This document shows, in pieces, positions 1 through 9,224 of a stretch of DNA of 64,000 nucleotides. Source of the DNA: Cyclobacteriaceae bacterium (lineage in GTDB: Bacteria; Bacteroidota; Bacteroidia; Cytophagales; Cyclobacteriaceae). The translations under genes were made by a program, and so were the position numbers. Where the stretch lies: NCBI GenBank assembly GCA_958296015.1, contig CATQIH010000007.1, positions 124,001 to 188,000 of the forward strand, read 5' to 3'. Each line of letters begins with the position of its first letter. Position 1 is the first letter of the stretch. The notes beneath the pieces are model-generated. The model made no database searches. It worked only from the letters and a program-made list of their open reading frames with translations, and had not been told where the DNA came from.

Positions 1-521
1 GCAATACCGGCGGTGCTTTTGTCCATGACCGGTACGCGCAGGATGTTGATCTGCCACGCTTTGCAGGCTGGTGGGGACATGATGAGGGAGTACGTTTCAA
101 GATGGAAAAAGGATTCAAACCGATGTACGGTGTGGATGGATGGCAACTGAGTAATGTCAATATCCTGTCGCTGGCAGCGCAACGGGCCTCGCTGGACATC
201 ATAGCGGAGGCAGGTATTACCCAACTGCGTGAGAAAAGTATCAGACTGACGGGCTTTCTGGAAACCTGTATCCGCCAGATAGACCCCGAGCAAACATATA
301 TCCGCATCATCACACCTGAACAGCCTGCACAGCGAGGCTGCCAGCTGTCGTTGTTTGTGCAGGAGAAAGGAAGGGCGGTATACGAAAGACTATCGGCAAA
401 TAATATTATTACTGACTGGCGTGAGCCAAACGTGATCAGGGTAGCTCCCACACCGCTGTACAATACTTTTGAAGAAGTATATCGTCTTACAGACATTTTA
501 CAAACCATTTTAGCCATATGA
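1..521 (+). CDS. kynU: kynureninase, C-terminal part (5' end outside window)
   Basis: The reading frame is open from base 3 and lacks its beginning, so about 172 C-terminal residues are visible. Kynureninase is a PLP enzyme that cleaves 3-hydroxykynurenine (or kynurenine) to 3-hydroxyanthranilate (or anthranilate) and alanine. The segment FAGWWGHDEGVRFKM followed by GVDGWQLSN is the typical kynureninase C-terminal signature around the substrate-binding loop, and the tail REPNVIRVAPTPLYNTFEE is also characteristic. The active-site lysine lies upstream of the window. Its stop overlaps the kmo start in an ATGA junction, so the two genes are translationally coupled steps of one pathway. The internal ATG at 102 is not a start, because family similarity continues upstream of it. 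Confidence 0.93.
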   Translation, partial: NTGGAFVHDRYAQDVDLPRFAGWWGHDEGVRFKMEKGFKPMYGVDGWQLSNVNILSLAAQRASLDIIAEAGITQLREKSIRLTGFLETCIRQIDPEQTYIRIITPEQPAQRGCQLSLFVQEKGRAVYERLSANNIITDWREPNVIRVAPTPLYNTFEEVYRLTDILQTILAI

Positions 522-1852
522 ACCAAGACGTTGTGATATTAGGTGCCGGTCTGTCTGGCAGCTTGCTGAGTATATTGCTGGCCCAGCAGGGCAAACAAGT
601 GCACATGTACGAAAAACGGCCTGACCCGCGAGGAGCAGCAGCAAGCCAGGGGCGCTCTATCAACCTGGCCCTGAGCCACCGGGGCATACAGGCATTGGAG
701 CAGGCAGGACTGGCAGACAGCCTACGACAAATTGCCATACCTATGCACGGACGTATGATGCATAGTGTAGAAGGTGCACTGACTTTTCAGCCTTATGGCA
801 CAGCAGGTCAGTATATCAATTCAGTATCCCGGGGAGTTTTGAACCGTCTGTTGATAGAGCAGGCAGCTACCCGGCAGGTGTCGTTTCATTTTGAGCATAC
901 GTGTGAAGATGTACATCTGGTAGACAATACTATCTTTGTCAGAGACGAAGCTACGCAAAAGATGCAGGAAGTTATTGCCGGACTGCTGATTGGTGCAGAT
1001 GGTGCTTTTTCAGTATTGCGCAATGCCATGCAAAAGACACCACGGTTCGACTACAGCCAGCACTACATTGCACATGGCTACAAAGAACTCACCATTCCCG
1101 CCTCAGCTACTGGCGATTTTGCGATGGAGCCACATGCCTTGCATATATGGCCACGGGGTGGTCATATGCTGATTGCCCTGCCCAACCAGGATAAAAGCTT
1201 CACTTGCACGCTATTTCTGGCATATGAAGGCAATGAATCTTTTGAAAAACTACAGACAGAGGAAGATGTACTAGCATTTTTTAACAGGTATTTTCCTGAT
1301 GCATTATCGCTAATACCTCATTTGACGGACGATTTCTTTACAAACCCCACGTCCGATCTGGTTACTATCCATTGCTATCCGTGGTCTCGGTATCACCACA
1401 ATGTGCTGCTGGGAGATGCAGCCCATGCCATCGTTCCTTTTTATGGACAGGGTATGAATGCTGCGTTTGAAGACTGCCATATTTTCAATAAGCTGCTCAC
1501 CAAGCACGGCACCGATACGGATGCGCTGATTGCAGAATTTCAGCGTACCCGTAAGCCTGATGCAGATGCCATTGCAGAGCTTGCGTTGCAAAACTTTGTA
1601 GAGATGCGGGATAAGGTAGCTGACGATGCCTTTCTGGAAAGAAAAAAGATAGAAGCCGAATTGTACCGGCGCTATCCCAATCAATGGATTCCTCTGTATA
1701 CGATGGTTACTTTTACCGATATACCCTATGCGGAAGCTTTAGAGACAGGCCGTAAACAAGACAGGATCATGGAAGAAGTAATGAAAGAGTTTACTCACCT
1801 TATAGCGTTGACAGACCAGGACTTTGAGAATATTGTGGCGAGGCTTTTATGA
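518..1852 (+). CDS. kmo: kynurenine 3-monooxygenase
   Basis: This 444-residue protein has the usual KMO length. It is a FAD- and NADPH-dependent hydroxylase that converts L-kynurenine to 3-hydroxykynurenine, the substrate of the adjacent kynureninase. The N-terminus carries the Rossmann dinucleotide motif GAGLSG (residues 9-14), with Glu32 at the end of the second beta strand for the FAD ribose. Near residue 300 the motif GDAAHAIVPFYGQGMNAAF is the second FAD/flavin-pocket signature of class A flavoprotein hydroxylases. The start overlaps the kynU stop by 4 nt. The gene is intact, unlike several genes just downstream, and a hairpin terminator follows it. Confidence 0.95.
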   Translation: MNQDVVILGAGLSGSLLSILLAQQGKQVHMYEKRPDPRGAAASQGRSINLALSHRGIQALEQAGLADSLRQIAIPMHGRMMHSVEGALTFQPYGTAGQYINSVSRGVLNRLLIEQAATRQVSFHFEHTCEDVHLVDNTIFVRDEATQKMQEVIAGLLIGADGAFSVLRNAMQKTPRFDYSQHYIAHGYKELTIPASATGDFAMEPHALHIWPRGGHMLIALPNQDKSFTCTLFLAYEGNESFEKLQTEEDVLAFFNRYFPDALSLIPHLTDDFFTNPTSDLVTIHCYPWSRYHHNVLLGDAAHAIVPFYGQGMNAAFEDCHIFNKLLTKHGTDTDALIAEFQRTRKPDADAIAELALQNFVEMRDKVADDAFLERKKIEAELYRRYPNQWIPLYTMVTFTDIPYAEALETGRKQDRIMEEVMKEFTHLIALTDQDFENIVARLL

Positions 1853-1877
1853 AATATACTTGAAAGAGCTATCAAAA

Positions 1878-1916
1878 AACAAAGGGTAGCATACATATGG
1901 ATGCTACCCTTGTTTG
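1878..1916 (+). terminator. hairpin terminator after kmo
   Basis: GGGTAGCAT (1884-1892) is complementary to ATGCTACCC (1901-1909) around an 8-nt loop. An A-rich left flank and a TTGTTTG right flank extend the stem. It lies 31 nt after the kmo stop. The downstream gene is on the opposite strand, so it probably ends the kynU-kmo transcript. Confidence 0.7.
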
Positions 1917-2124
1917 TTACCTATTTAAGTACCTCTACTACTTAGTTGTAAGTTTAAAAAATTACTAGTTTTATCTGAGCTAAAACTAAAAAGCTTAAAA
2001 ATCTTTATTAACCTCTCGTAGCACTACTTGCTAACGCTGTGCCAATCCTCTGGACACCCTATTTTAGCCATTAGCAACCTTCTGATAAGGAAAATGTTTC
2101 CCCAACGATGAGGAAGTTGTACAC

Positions 2125-3802
2125 TTATTCCCCAACTTTCACCTTAGTTTCTGTGCGGTGTATGATGTAGCTCATATCTCCTACCCTATACCAACGGTAG
2201 CTAAATGCTTCTATGGCTATCCGGTGAAAGCCCTTTTCATCTGCTTCACAGTCTTCAACTGATAGAAGATTCACCAATCGGTCGCCTCGTTTATCACCTT
2301 TTAGCTTGAACGCTATCCGATGCGCCTTGTCATTAAAATTATGGATAATCACCAGGTTGTTTCCCTGCCATGTGTAGTGGATAGCCAGTATGCCAGGCGA
2401 GTCAACTTTTATGAGCTCCCAGTCGCCCCAGCCTATTTCCGGACATTCTTTGCGCAGCCTGATGATATTGGTCGTCCACAACAACAAAGAATCTCTGCTA
2501 CGCAACTGGGCTTCTACATTGACATCCTTGTATGCATAAGGGCCATGATCAATCACCGGCAGGATGGTCTTCTTACTGGCAGAAAATCCAGCCTGTGCAT
2601 CATTCGACCATTGCATGGGTGTGCGCACTGCTTCTCTTTCTTTCAAGTCCAGGTCATCGCCCATACCAATTTCGTCTCCGTAGCGCATGACGGGTGTGCC
2701 AGGCAGAGAAAAAAGCAGGCTATAGGCTAGTTTTATCTGTGGCAGATTTCTCAGCATAGGAGCCAGGCGGCGGCGGATACCCCGACCATACAGTTGCATA
2801 TCATCGGGCGCAAAACTTTCAAAGACGGCGTTGCGCTGCTCTTCTGTGAGCCTTCCCAGGTCCAGCTCGTCGTGGTTGCGAAGAAACTGCGCCCATTGTG
2901 AAGTAGGAGAAAGGTCTTTGGTATCGATCAGGGCTTTGGCCAGTGGTTCAACATCGCCGGAGGCAAGGGCATAGAACAGGTGCTGGTTTACATAAAAGTT
3001 AAATGGATACCGCTGCCGTTGTCGCCAAAGTATTTTTTGTTTTCTTCCGGCATCACATAGGCTTCTCCCAGCAGCATGGAGTCACCTCTTCGCCATTGAA
3101 GAAACCGGTATATTTCTGAGAGATATTCAAACTTCATCTCGTCCTTTTTCTTTTCCGGGTCTTCTATGGCGATGATAAACGGCACTGCATCTACCCTGAA
3201 GCCTGCGATGCCCAGTTCGATCCAGTAGCCCACAATCCGCCTGATTTCTGCCCTCACCTCCGGATTTTCCCATGTTAAGGTCAGGCTGAAAATCATAAAA
3301 CCGGTGAAAATAATATTTCTTGGCTTTCTTATCATAGGTCCAGGTAGCTTTTTGCACCCCAGGAAAAACCATGCCCTTATTCCAGTCGGCGGGGCGTTTT
3401 TTAGACCATACATAATAGTGATGGTATTTGGAGTTCTCATCGCTGCGGGCGGCCTGAAACCACGGGTGCGTATCTGAAGTATGATTGACCACTAGGTCTA
3501 TGATCACTTTAATGCCTCGCTGCTTGGCCTGCTGCATAAATTCTACAAAGTCGCCACTGGAGCCGTGCGTGGTGTGGGTCTACACCGTAGTAATCAGCAA
3601 TATCGTAGCCATTGTCTTTGTCGGGTGTAGGATAAAAAGGAGCCATTCAGATAGTGTCTATGCCTACCGAATTGAGGTAATCTAGCCGCTGCATCAGCCC
3701 TTCAAAGTCGCCAATGCCGTCGCCGTTGGCATCCATAAAAGTTTTTAAGTCCAGGCTGTAAATAATGGTGTTTTTGTACCAAAGATTTTCTATTTCTATC
3801 AT
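2125..3802 (-). pseudogene. GH13 alpha-amylase-family gene (trehalose-synthase-like), broken
   Basis: Fragments in different frames join into one GH13 glycosidase or glucosyltransferase of about 555 residues resembling maltose/trehalose-interconverting enzymes. The start is MIEIENLWYKNTIIYSLDLK. All four catalytic regions are visible: DLVVNHTS, GFRVDAVPF (nucleophile Asp), LLGEAYV (acid/base Glu) and RNHDELDL. The frame is broken by a TGA at about 3650, where the family has Trp (DTI-stop-MAPFYP), by a shift near 3570, by one extra base near 3275 (after FQPDLN, before WENPEVR) and by one missing base near 3002 (before NFYVNQHLF). Catalytic residues are otherwise kept, which suggests very recent decay or sequencing indels. 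The trehalose-synthase label is a family guess. Confidence 0.8.
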
Positions 3803-3883
3803 TGTTTTTATGGTAGATAGTGACTGATAGCGGGTGGTATCATTCCCCAGATGCACAAACAAGATATATGGCCTGTCAGCACA

Positions 3884-4693
3884 TCAGATATCAGAATATG
3901 AAGTAGGATGCAGCAGGAAAATATCCGCATGGCTCACATTGTTCTGATACTCTTTCTTCGCAGACAGCTTTTCCCAGACAGAATCAGAGGTGAAGGCTTC
4001 CCAGTGTTTGTCGCGCGAGGCCATATCCTCAAAGCTAGTCATATACATTAGGTTGGGCATATGACTGCCCGACAGCACTCTGGCATAAAAAACGGCATTA
4101 AACTCCAGGCGGCTGAAGATGTCTATTTCTCCACCCTCGTTGAACATCTGTATTTTATTCTGATGCAGCCTTTCCGTAGGCCCTTCATAGCTGCGTAGTT
4201 CATAAACCTGCTGGCTGGCCTTAGATTTCAGGTTAGGTGCTTTTAGCGAAGGCATACCCGGAAAAGCCTGCAAAATGATAGACTCCATACGTGTGTAGGG
4301 CGGGTTATCGTATGCAGCCTCCAGATAATCCTTACCGTTTTGCGTGTAATTTTTGTCTTTGTCCAACTTTTGAGAAAGGGCAACGAGCTGTTCCAGCGAT
4401 TGCAGGGGGATAAGCACATACACACGTTTTCCGGCAGCAGTATCACTTTCTACCGGTTTGAAAACACCTACCTGTTGAATATCTGCCTGATGCATCGCTG
4501 GCAGGTAAGCTTTTTCCAGAAACTGGTCCAGCCGCTTTTCCTGCGCTTTGTCTTGCAGATGATATATTTCAATTTGGTAAAAAGATTGGTCTGCCTGGCT
4601 CCGGAGTACATCGCTGGCATAAGCTGTATGAACAAAAGGTAAAAATAGCATGGTGAGAACCACATGCGGGAGAAAACGCAATAAATGCTTCAT
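3884..4693 (-). CDS. NIPSNAP-family secreted protein
   Basis: This 269-residue protein has an N-terminal signal peptide (hydrophobic stretch ending near TAYA). Two NIPSNAP-like ferredoxin-fold repeats follow: one with FYQIEIYHL after the signal and a second beginning QVYELRSYEG, which is the strand typical of the family, with FNAVFYARVLSG later. Bacterial NIPSNAP proteins are small alpha/beta-barrel proteins of largely unknown function. The predicted location is periplasmic or extracellular. It stands alone between a broken amylase-family gene and a CYTH gene, so its context gives no clear pathway. Confidence 0.8.
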   Translation of the reverse strand: MKHLLRFLPHVVLTMLFLPFVHTAYASDVLRSQADQSFYQIEIYHLQDKAQEKRLDQFLEKAYLPAMHQADIQQVGVFKPVESDTAAGKRVYVLIPLQSLEQLVALSQKLDKDKNYTQNGKDYLEAAYDNPPYTRMESIILQAFPGMPSLKAPNLKSKASQQVYELRSYEGPTERLHQNKIQMFNEGGEIDIFSRLEFNAVFYARVLSGSHMPNLMYMTSFEDMASRDKHWEAFTSDSVWEKLSAKKEYQNNVSHADIFLLHPTSYSDI

Positions 4694-4823
4694 AATTAGT
4701 TAGATATAGTGTTACATTGTTGTAGCGTGGAAGTTAAGAAAAACCTGGATACGACAGGCATGTACAGGGGCTAAATTGTACTTATTCTCCTACAAAACTC
4801 ACAAACATCCGGTTCACAAGTGT

Positions 4824-5291
4824 CTACCACTGATTGTAAGGCTTTTGCGATAGTTGTGCATTCAGGTATTTTGGATCGTGGGTTACTTCTTTGTCTACCC
4901 AAGCAGGTTTCTCAAAGGTCTCGCCTTCGCTGCTTAGTTCTATTTCAGCAACCATCAGTCCGGCATTCTCTCCTTCAAACTGGTCTACTTCCCATACTTT
5001 ATCTCGGTAATGCACATAATGTCTGACTTTCTCTACCACATGGTCTGCAAAATGATCGATCAGCTCCTGGGCTTCCTCAAGAGGGATTTCATACTCGTAT
5101 TCGGGTCTGCTCAACCCTTGCCCTTTGCCTTTGATGGTGATAAATCCTTGGCTGCCCGCTACTCTTACCCGAACGGATTTGCCAGGTTGCGACAGCAGGT
5201 AGCCCTGCCGGATATGTGTGTGTCCTTCAGGAGCTTCCTGATTCCATAACTCCCGGTCTACCAGGAATTTTCTTTCTATCTCTACAGGCAT
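4824..5291 (-). CDS. CYTH-domain protein (triphosphatase/adenylate-cyclase-like)
   Basis: About 155 residues form a single CYTH domain. The start MPVEIERKFLV contains the diagnostic ExExK metal and phosphate motif. Later come VRVRVAG, FITIKGKGQG and YEYEIPLEEA, the alternating basic and acidic strands that build the triphosphate tunnel. Short bacterial CYTH proteins hydrolyse inorganic triphosphate or related compounds; the substrate here is not known. An in-frame extension exists up to 5420, but it would read the repeat tail of the upstream gene and add no conserved sequence, so ATG 5291 is chosen. It probably shares a transcript with the upstream acidic protein gene. Confidence 0.85.
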   Translation of the reverse strand: MPVEIERKFLVDRELWNQEAPEGHTHIRQGYLLSQPGKSVRVRVAGSQGFITIKGKGQGLSRPEYEYEIPLEEAQELIDHFADHVVEKVRHYVHYRDKVWEVDQFEGENAGLMVAEIELSSEGETFEKPAWVDKEVTHDPKYLNAQLSQKPYNQW

Positions 5292-5334
5292 TTTAGTGTC
5301 TTTTGCTTTTTCAGCAGGGCCGCATATCCAAGGC

Positions 5335-6048
5335 TTATTCGTGTGTTTCCTTGTCTTCAGTAGAACCATCCAAACCGGGTTCGTCCAAACCGGGTTCGTC
5401 CAAACCGGGTGGCCTTCCACCGGGTTCGTCCAGATCGGATTTCTCCAGGCATGAGCAGTATTCTTTCAGGCTACATTGCACAGGATTCTTGTCGCAAATT
5501 TCTACGCTAGCACTACCCAGTTCATCATACACAATTGGTTTGGTGTTCCAGGCCGCATGTATCCAGTAGTATAGAAGCTCCGACAGGTCATCATCCGGAT
5601 AAACCATGTGGATTTCCTGGCTGTACAATAACTCCTCAAAGGCATAAGACAGCTTCCAGATCAGATCCGCAGGCAAGCCATCCGGTGGAGGAAAATTGAT
5701 TTGTTCTATACCAAAAAGTTCTTCCAGCGTTATTTTTCTGACATTTTCCGAAAGCTCCGGGCTATCTTGTGTCCAAAGCTCGTCTGTATCCTCAAGATCA
5801 TCGAAGTCATCGTCGAGGTCGTAGTCATTCTCAAAATAATGAGCAGGCCCATCCTTGATCAATGCCTGGATATCTTCTACCAACTGTTCTATATATCTGG
5901 CATAAGGATGCTGTTCGGGGTGAAAATCATAGTGTTCTTCCAACGTATAGTCTTCGCCAAACACTATTTTCATCTCCTCATATGAAAATTCTCTTTCACC
6001 ACTGGTAAATGCCTGAATGATCTCTTCTTTAGTTCTTTGCTTTTCCAT
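5335..6048 (-). CDS. acidic hypothetical protein with a repeat-derived C-terminal tail
   Basis: I do not recognise this 237-residue protein. It is strongly acidic (for example YDLDDDFDDLEDTDEL near residue 97) and mostly predicted helical. The last 35 residues contain DEPGGRPPG followed by GLDEP, GLDEP and GLDG, encoded by a 15-bp tandem repeat. A cysteine cluster (CDKNPVQCSLKEYCSC) precedes the repeat. The start MEKQRTKEEII follows an AT-rich 220-bp spacer. The repeat tail looks like a later addition and matches the hairpin modules in the IS110 copy at the other end of the window. Its function is unknown. Confidence 0.6.
   Translation of the reverse strand: MEKQRTKEEIIQAFTSGEREFSYEEMKIVFGEDYTLEEHYDFHPEQHPYARYIEQLVEDIQALIKDGPAHYFENDYDLDDDFDDLEDTDELWTQDSPELSENVRKITLEELFGIEQINFPPPDGLPADLIWKLSYAFEELLYSQEIHMVYPDDDLSELLYYWIHAAWNTKPIVYDELGSASVEICDKNPVQCSLKEYCSCLEKSDLDEPGGRPPGLDEPGLDEPGLDGSTEDKETHE
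5365..5439. repeat. tandem 15-bp repeat ending in CCGGG, with one hairpin variant
   Basis: Five consecutive 15-nt units fill the end of the acidic-protein gene (plus-strand reading): a first partial match (5365-5379), TTCGTCCAAACCGGG twice (5380-5394 and 5395-5409), TGGCCTTCCACCGGG (5410-5424) and a diverged TTCGTCCAGATCGGA (5425-5439). The fourth unit folds as TGG-CCTT-CCA followed by CCGGG. The period is 15 nt, so the frame is kept and adds five residues per unit. Confidence 0.85.
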
Positions 6049-6267
6049 ATAAAATGTAATTTTGAGATATTTTCACTCTATATGAATTGAAATTACGTTA
6101 AAATTCTTCGGATGTAATATAAAAAGGAATTATCATAGGTTTTGAAAACAAATCAATATATCTGTACAGCTTGACATAAACAACGTAATCAATGGCCTGT
6201 AAGCTGCTAAATTATAAAATTTTGTGCTATACTAAATCTAAATTTTCTCTACAACCCGTTTTTCCAT

Positions 6268-8403
6268 ATGCATACAGTCAATAAAATAAGCCTTTATATG
6301 GTATCAGCCTTGCTGTTTGCCTGTAACTCTCCAAAAGAATCCAATCATACGATGAACATTCAATATCCTACCACCAAAAAGGTTGCCCTGGTGGATACTT
6401 TCTTTACCACTGAAGTGCCCGACCCTTACCGCTGGCTGGAAGATGACCGCTCTGCCGAAACCGAAGCGTGGGTAGCCGATGAAAACAAAGTGACCGAAGC
6501 GTATCTGAGCAACATTCCATTCCGTGAGGATATCAAAAAAGACCTGACCGACCTATGGAATTACGAAAAGTACGGAACACCTATGAAGAAGGGTGATCAC
6601 TATTTTTTCTTTAAGAACAATGGCCTGCAAAACCAAAGTGTTTTGTACAAGCTGGATAAGCTGGATAGTGAACCTGAAGTTTTTCTGGACCCCAACAAAT
6701 TCTCGGAAGATGGCACCGTAGCTCTGGCAAATATTAGTTTTACGCATGATGGCTCTCTACATGATCTCAGAGTCTGGGGTCTGACTGGCGCAAAGTGCTC
6801 GTAATGGATGTTGCCTCGCAGCAACTGGTAGAAGGATACGCTGCGCGATGTCAAGTTCAGTGGATTGGCCTGGAAAGGCAACGAAGGATTTTTTCTACAG
6901 CAGCTACGAAAAATCCGCAGAAGGCAGTGAGCTTTCTGCCATCAACATGAACCACAAGCTGTACTACCACAACAAACTGGGCACACCACAACAGGATGAT
7001 CAATTGATCTTTGGAGGTGATACACAACCGCGAAGGTACGTAGGTGCCAGCGTCACCGAAGATGCGCGCTACCTTTCTATTTCTGCTGCCATGAGCACCA
7101 GTGGCAATGAACTTTATCTCAAAGACCTGGGCAAAGCTGACAGTAAGATTGTGCAGATGGTGGATAACTTTGAGCAAAACCACCAGGTAATCCACAACGA
7201 AGGAAGCGAGCTATATATTCCTCACTGACTTTTGAGGCTCCTAATCAACGCATCGCCACAGTAGATGCCGACAAGCCGCAGCTTGAAAATTGGCAGACAC
7301 TGGTAGATGAGCAAAAAAATGTACTCTCCAACGCTTCTTTTGTAGGAGGCAACATGTTTCTGGAGTATTTACAAGATGCAGCTACCCATAATCTACCAGT
7401 GCGATTTGCAGGGTAAGCAGGAAAAAGAAATTTGAACTGCCTGCGCTGGGTGTTCTGCCGGAGGTTTTGAGGGCCAATAAGGAAGATAAACTTACTTTTT
7501 TTTGCGTTCACATCTTTTACTTATCCTACCACCATCTATGCTTACAATATTGAAACAGGAGAGTCTACCGTTTTTCGTGAACCCAAAAGTTAGCTTCAAA
7601 CCGGAAGACTACGAAACCAAAACAGGTATTTTACAACAGCAAAAGATGGCACACGTATCCCTATGTTCATCGTACACCGCAAAGGCTTAGCAACTGGATG
7701 GCACCCATCCTACGTACATGTATGCCTACGGCGGTTTCAATATTAGCCCTGACACCTGCTTTTAGCGTGACCAATTTGTATTGGCTCAGCAATGGTGGTG
7801 TCTATGCAATGCCCAATTTGCGTGGAGGGGGAGAATTACGGGGAAGCCTGGCACCAAGCAGGCACCTCAGATGCACAAGCAGAATGTGTTTGATGATTTT
7901 ATTGCAGCAGGAGAATATTTGCAGCACGAAGGCTATACTTCCAAAGAAAAACTGGCGATTGCCGGTGGCTCTAACGGCGGGTTGCTGGTAGGTTGCTACC
8001 ATGACACAGCGACCTGACCTTTGCCAGGTGGCCTTGCCAGCGGTGGGCGTGATGGATATGCTACGTTACCATCAGTATTACGGGCCGGTGCTGGCTGGGC
8101 CTACGACTACGGCATTGCCGATAGCAGCAAGGCCATGTTTCGACTATTTGTATAGCTACTCTCCCTTGCCACAATATCAAAGAAGGCGTAAATTACCCTG
8201 CCACTTTGGTCACCACCGCAGACCATGACGACAGGGTGGTGCCTGCGCATTCTTTCAAGTTTGCAGCTACACTACAAGAGAAAAATGGTGGTGAGAATCC
8301 AGTGCTGATCCGCATTGAGACCAAAGCCGGACATGGTGCTGGTAAGCCTACTTCCAAACAAATTGAAGAAGCAGCCGATAAATTTGCGTTTACTTTATTA
8401 TAA
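6268..8403 (+). pseudogene. prolyl oligopeptidase (S9A) lipoprotein gene, multiply frameshifted
   Basis: Pieces in all three frames assemble into one S9A serine peptidase of about 700 residues that would cleave short proline-containing peptides in the periplasm. It starts with a lipoprotein signal (SALLFAC, Cys19). DPYRWLED is the family's N-terminal hallmark. The catalytic parts are all visible: AGGSNGG (Ser nucleophile) near 7960, DHDDRVVP (Asp) near 8225 and AGHGAGKP (His) near 8335. At least six small frame shifts are needed to join the pieces, at about 6770, 6790-6850, 7225, 7400, 7690, 7830-7850, 7990 and 8090-8190. No large deletion is seen. Confidence 0.85.
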
Positions 8404-8426
8404 TATGAACGAAACACCGGAAGGAT

Positions 8427-8914
8427 ATGACCATCAGGAAAGGAGATAAAGAAGACCTGCCGCAGGTGATATAAAACTCATTCAGGAGTTGGCAGCCTTT
8501 GAGCGGGAACCTCACGCAGTGGAGACCACCGTTGCCCAAATGGAGAAAGACGGCTTCGGAGAGCAACCGGTCTCTTTGAATTTTTTGTAGCCGAAGGCGA
8601 GCATATCGTAGGGCTTGCACTTTATTTTTATAGCTATTCCACCTGGAAAGGCAAAATGCCTGTACCTGGAAGACCTCATTGTGACGCAATCTCAGAGAGG
8701 CAAAGGCATCGGCAAGCTATTGTTTGACAAGATCATGCTGCAATGCAAAAGCCGCAGATGCGCACCGCGTGGTATGGCAGGTGCTGGACTGGAACGAGCC
8801 AGCCATCAGATTTTATGAGTCGCTGGGAGCTGCCATGCCCAAAGAGTGGATCACCTGCCGACCTCACCAGAGAGCAGATACCAGCAGTATGGGAGTTAGG
8901 TGTTGAAATTCTGA
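8427..8914 (+). pseudogene. GNAT-family N-acetyltransferase, frameshifted
   Basis: The sequence reads as a GNAT acetyltransferase close to diamine/spermidine acetyltransferases: MTIRKGDKEDLPQV at the start, then LIQELAAFEREPH, YLEDLIVTQSQRGKGIGKLLF (acetyl-CoA site R/QxxGxG/A) and WNEPAIRFYESLGA. Joining them needs about five one- or two-base corrections, several in runs of A or C (near 8474, 8570, 8650, 8750 and 8865). It begins 24 nt after the S9 peptidase gene and ends convergently against the DUF4286 gene. The true stop is uncertain. Confidence 0.75.
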
Positions 8915-8916
8915 AA

Positions 8917-9224
8917 TCAAACCTCTTGCATCAGGGTGCGGAAGCTGATGGCTCTGTTGCCAAATTTCGCATCGTGTATAGCATCCATTTCGTTGCTATG
9001 TTGCTGCTGATAGGTCTGAAAGTGATGCATGGTGTCTGCAAAATACTGTACGGCATAGGTAACCGTTCCCGGTGATTGATCTATCGTGGAGCAGCCGGAA
9101 GATCTTAGCGTTCCTGATCATCCCGGTATTGATGATGTCCAGTATGTGCTCGGATTTCATCCACTCCGAGCCATTCCCGTTCTATCGCTTGTTCTACGTT
9201 TACCGTTACGTTGTATAAGATCAT
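8917..9224 (-). pseudogene. DUF4286-family protein gene, frameshifted
   Basis: It starts MILYNVTVNVEQAIEREWL, a recognisable DUF4286 N-terminus (a ferredoxin-like protein of about 100 residues and unknown function, common in Bacteroidota). It then reads WMKSEHILDIINTG and, in other frames, TYAVQYFADTMHHFQTYQ and ISFRTLMQEV before the stop at 8917-8919. At least three shifts are needed (near 9165, 9085 and 9060). Its ATG overlaps the hemH stop (ATGA), so the two were translationally coupled. Confidence 0.7.

Noticed and set aside
3648-3652. TGA read as Trp (alternative genetic code)
   Set aside because: Many intact genes here end in TGA (kynU, kmo, glyS), so TGA is a normal stop codon.
4824-5420. 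A 198-residue CYTH protein starting at 5420
   Set aside because: The extra 43 residues are only the repeat tail of the neighbouring gene read in another frame; the family begins at MPVEIERKF.
5365-5439. CRISPR array
   Set aside because: Units are contiguous 15-mers with no unique spacers and lie inside a reading frame. No other regularly spaced repeats were seen in the window.
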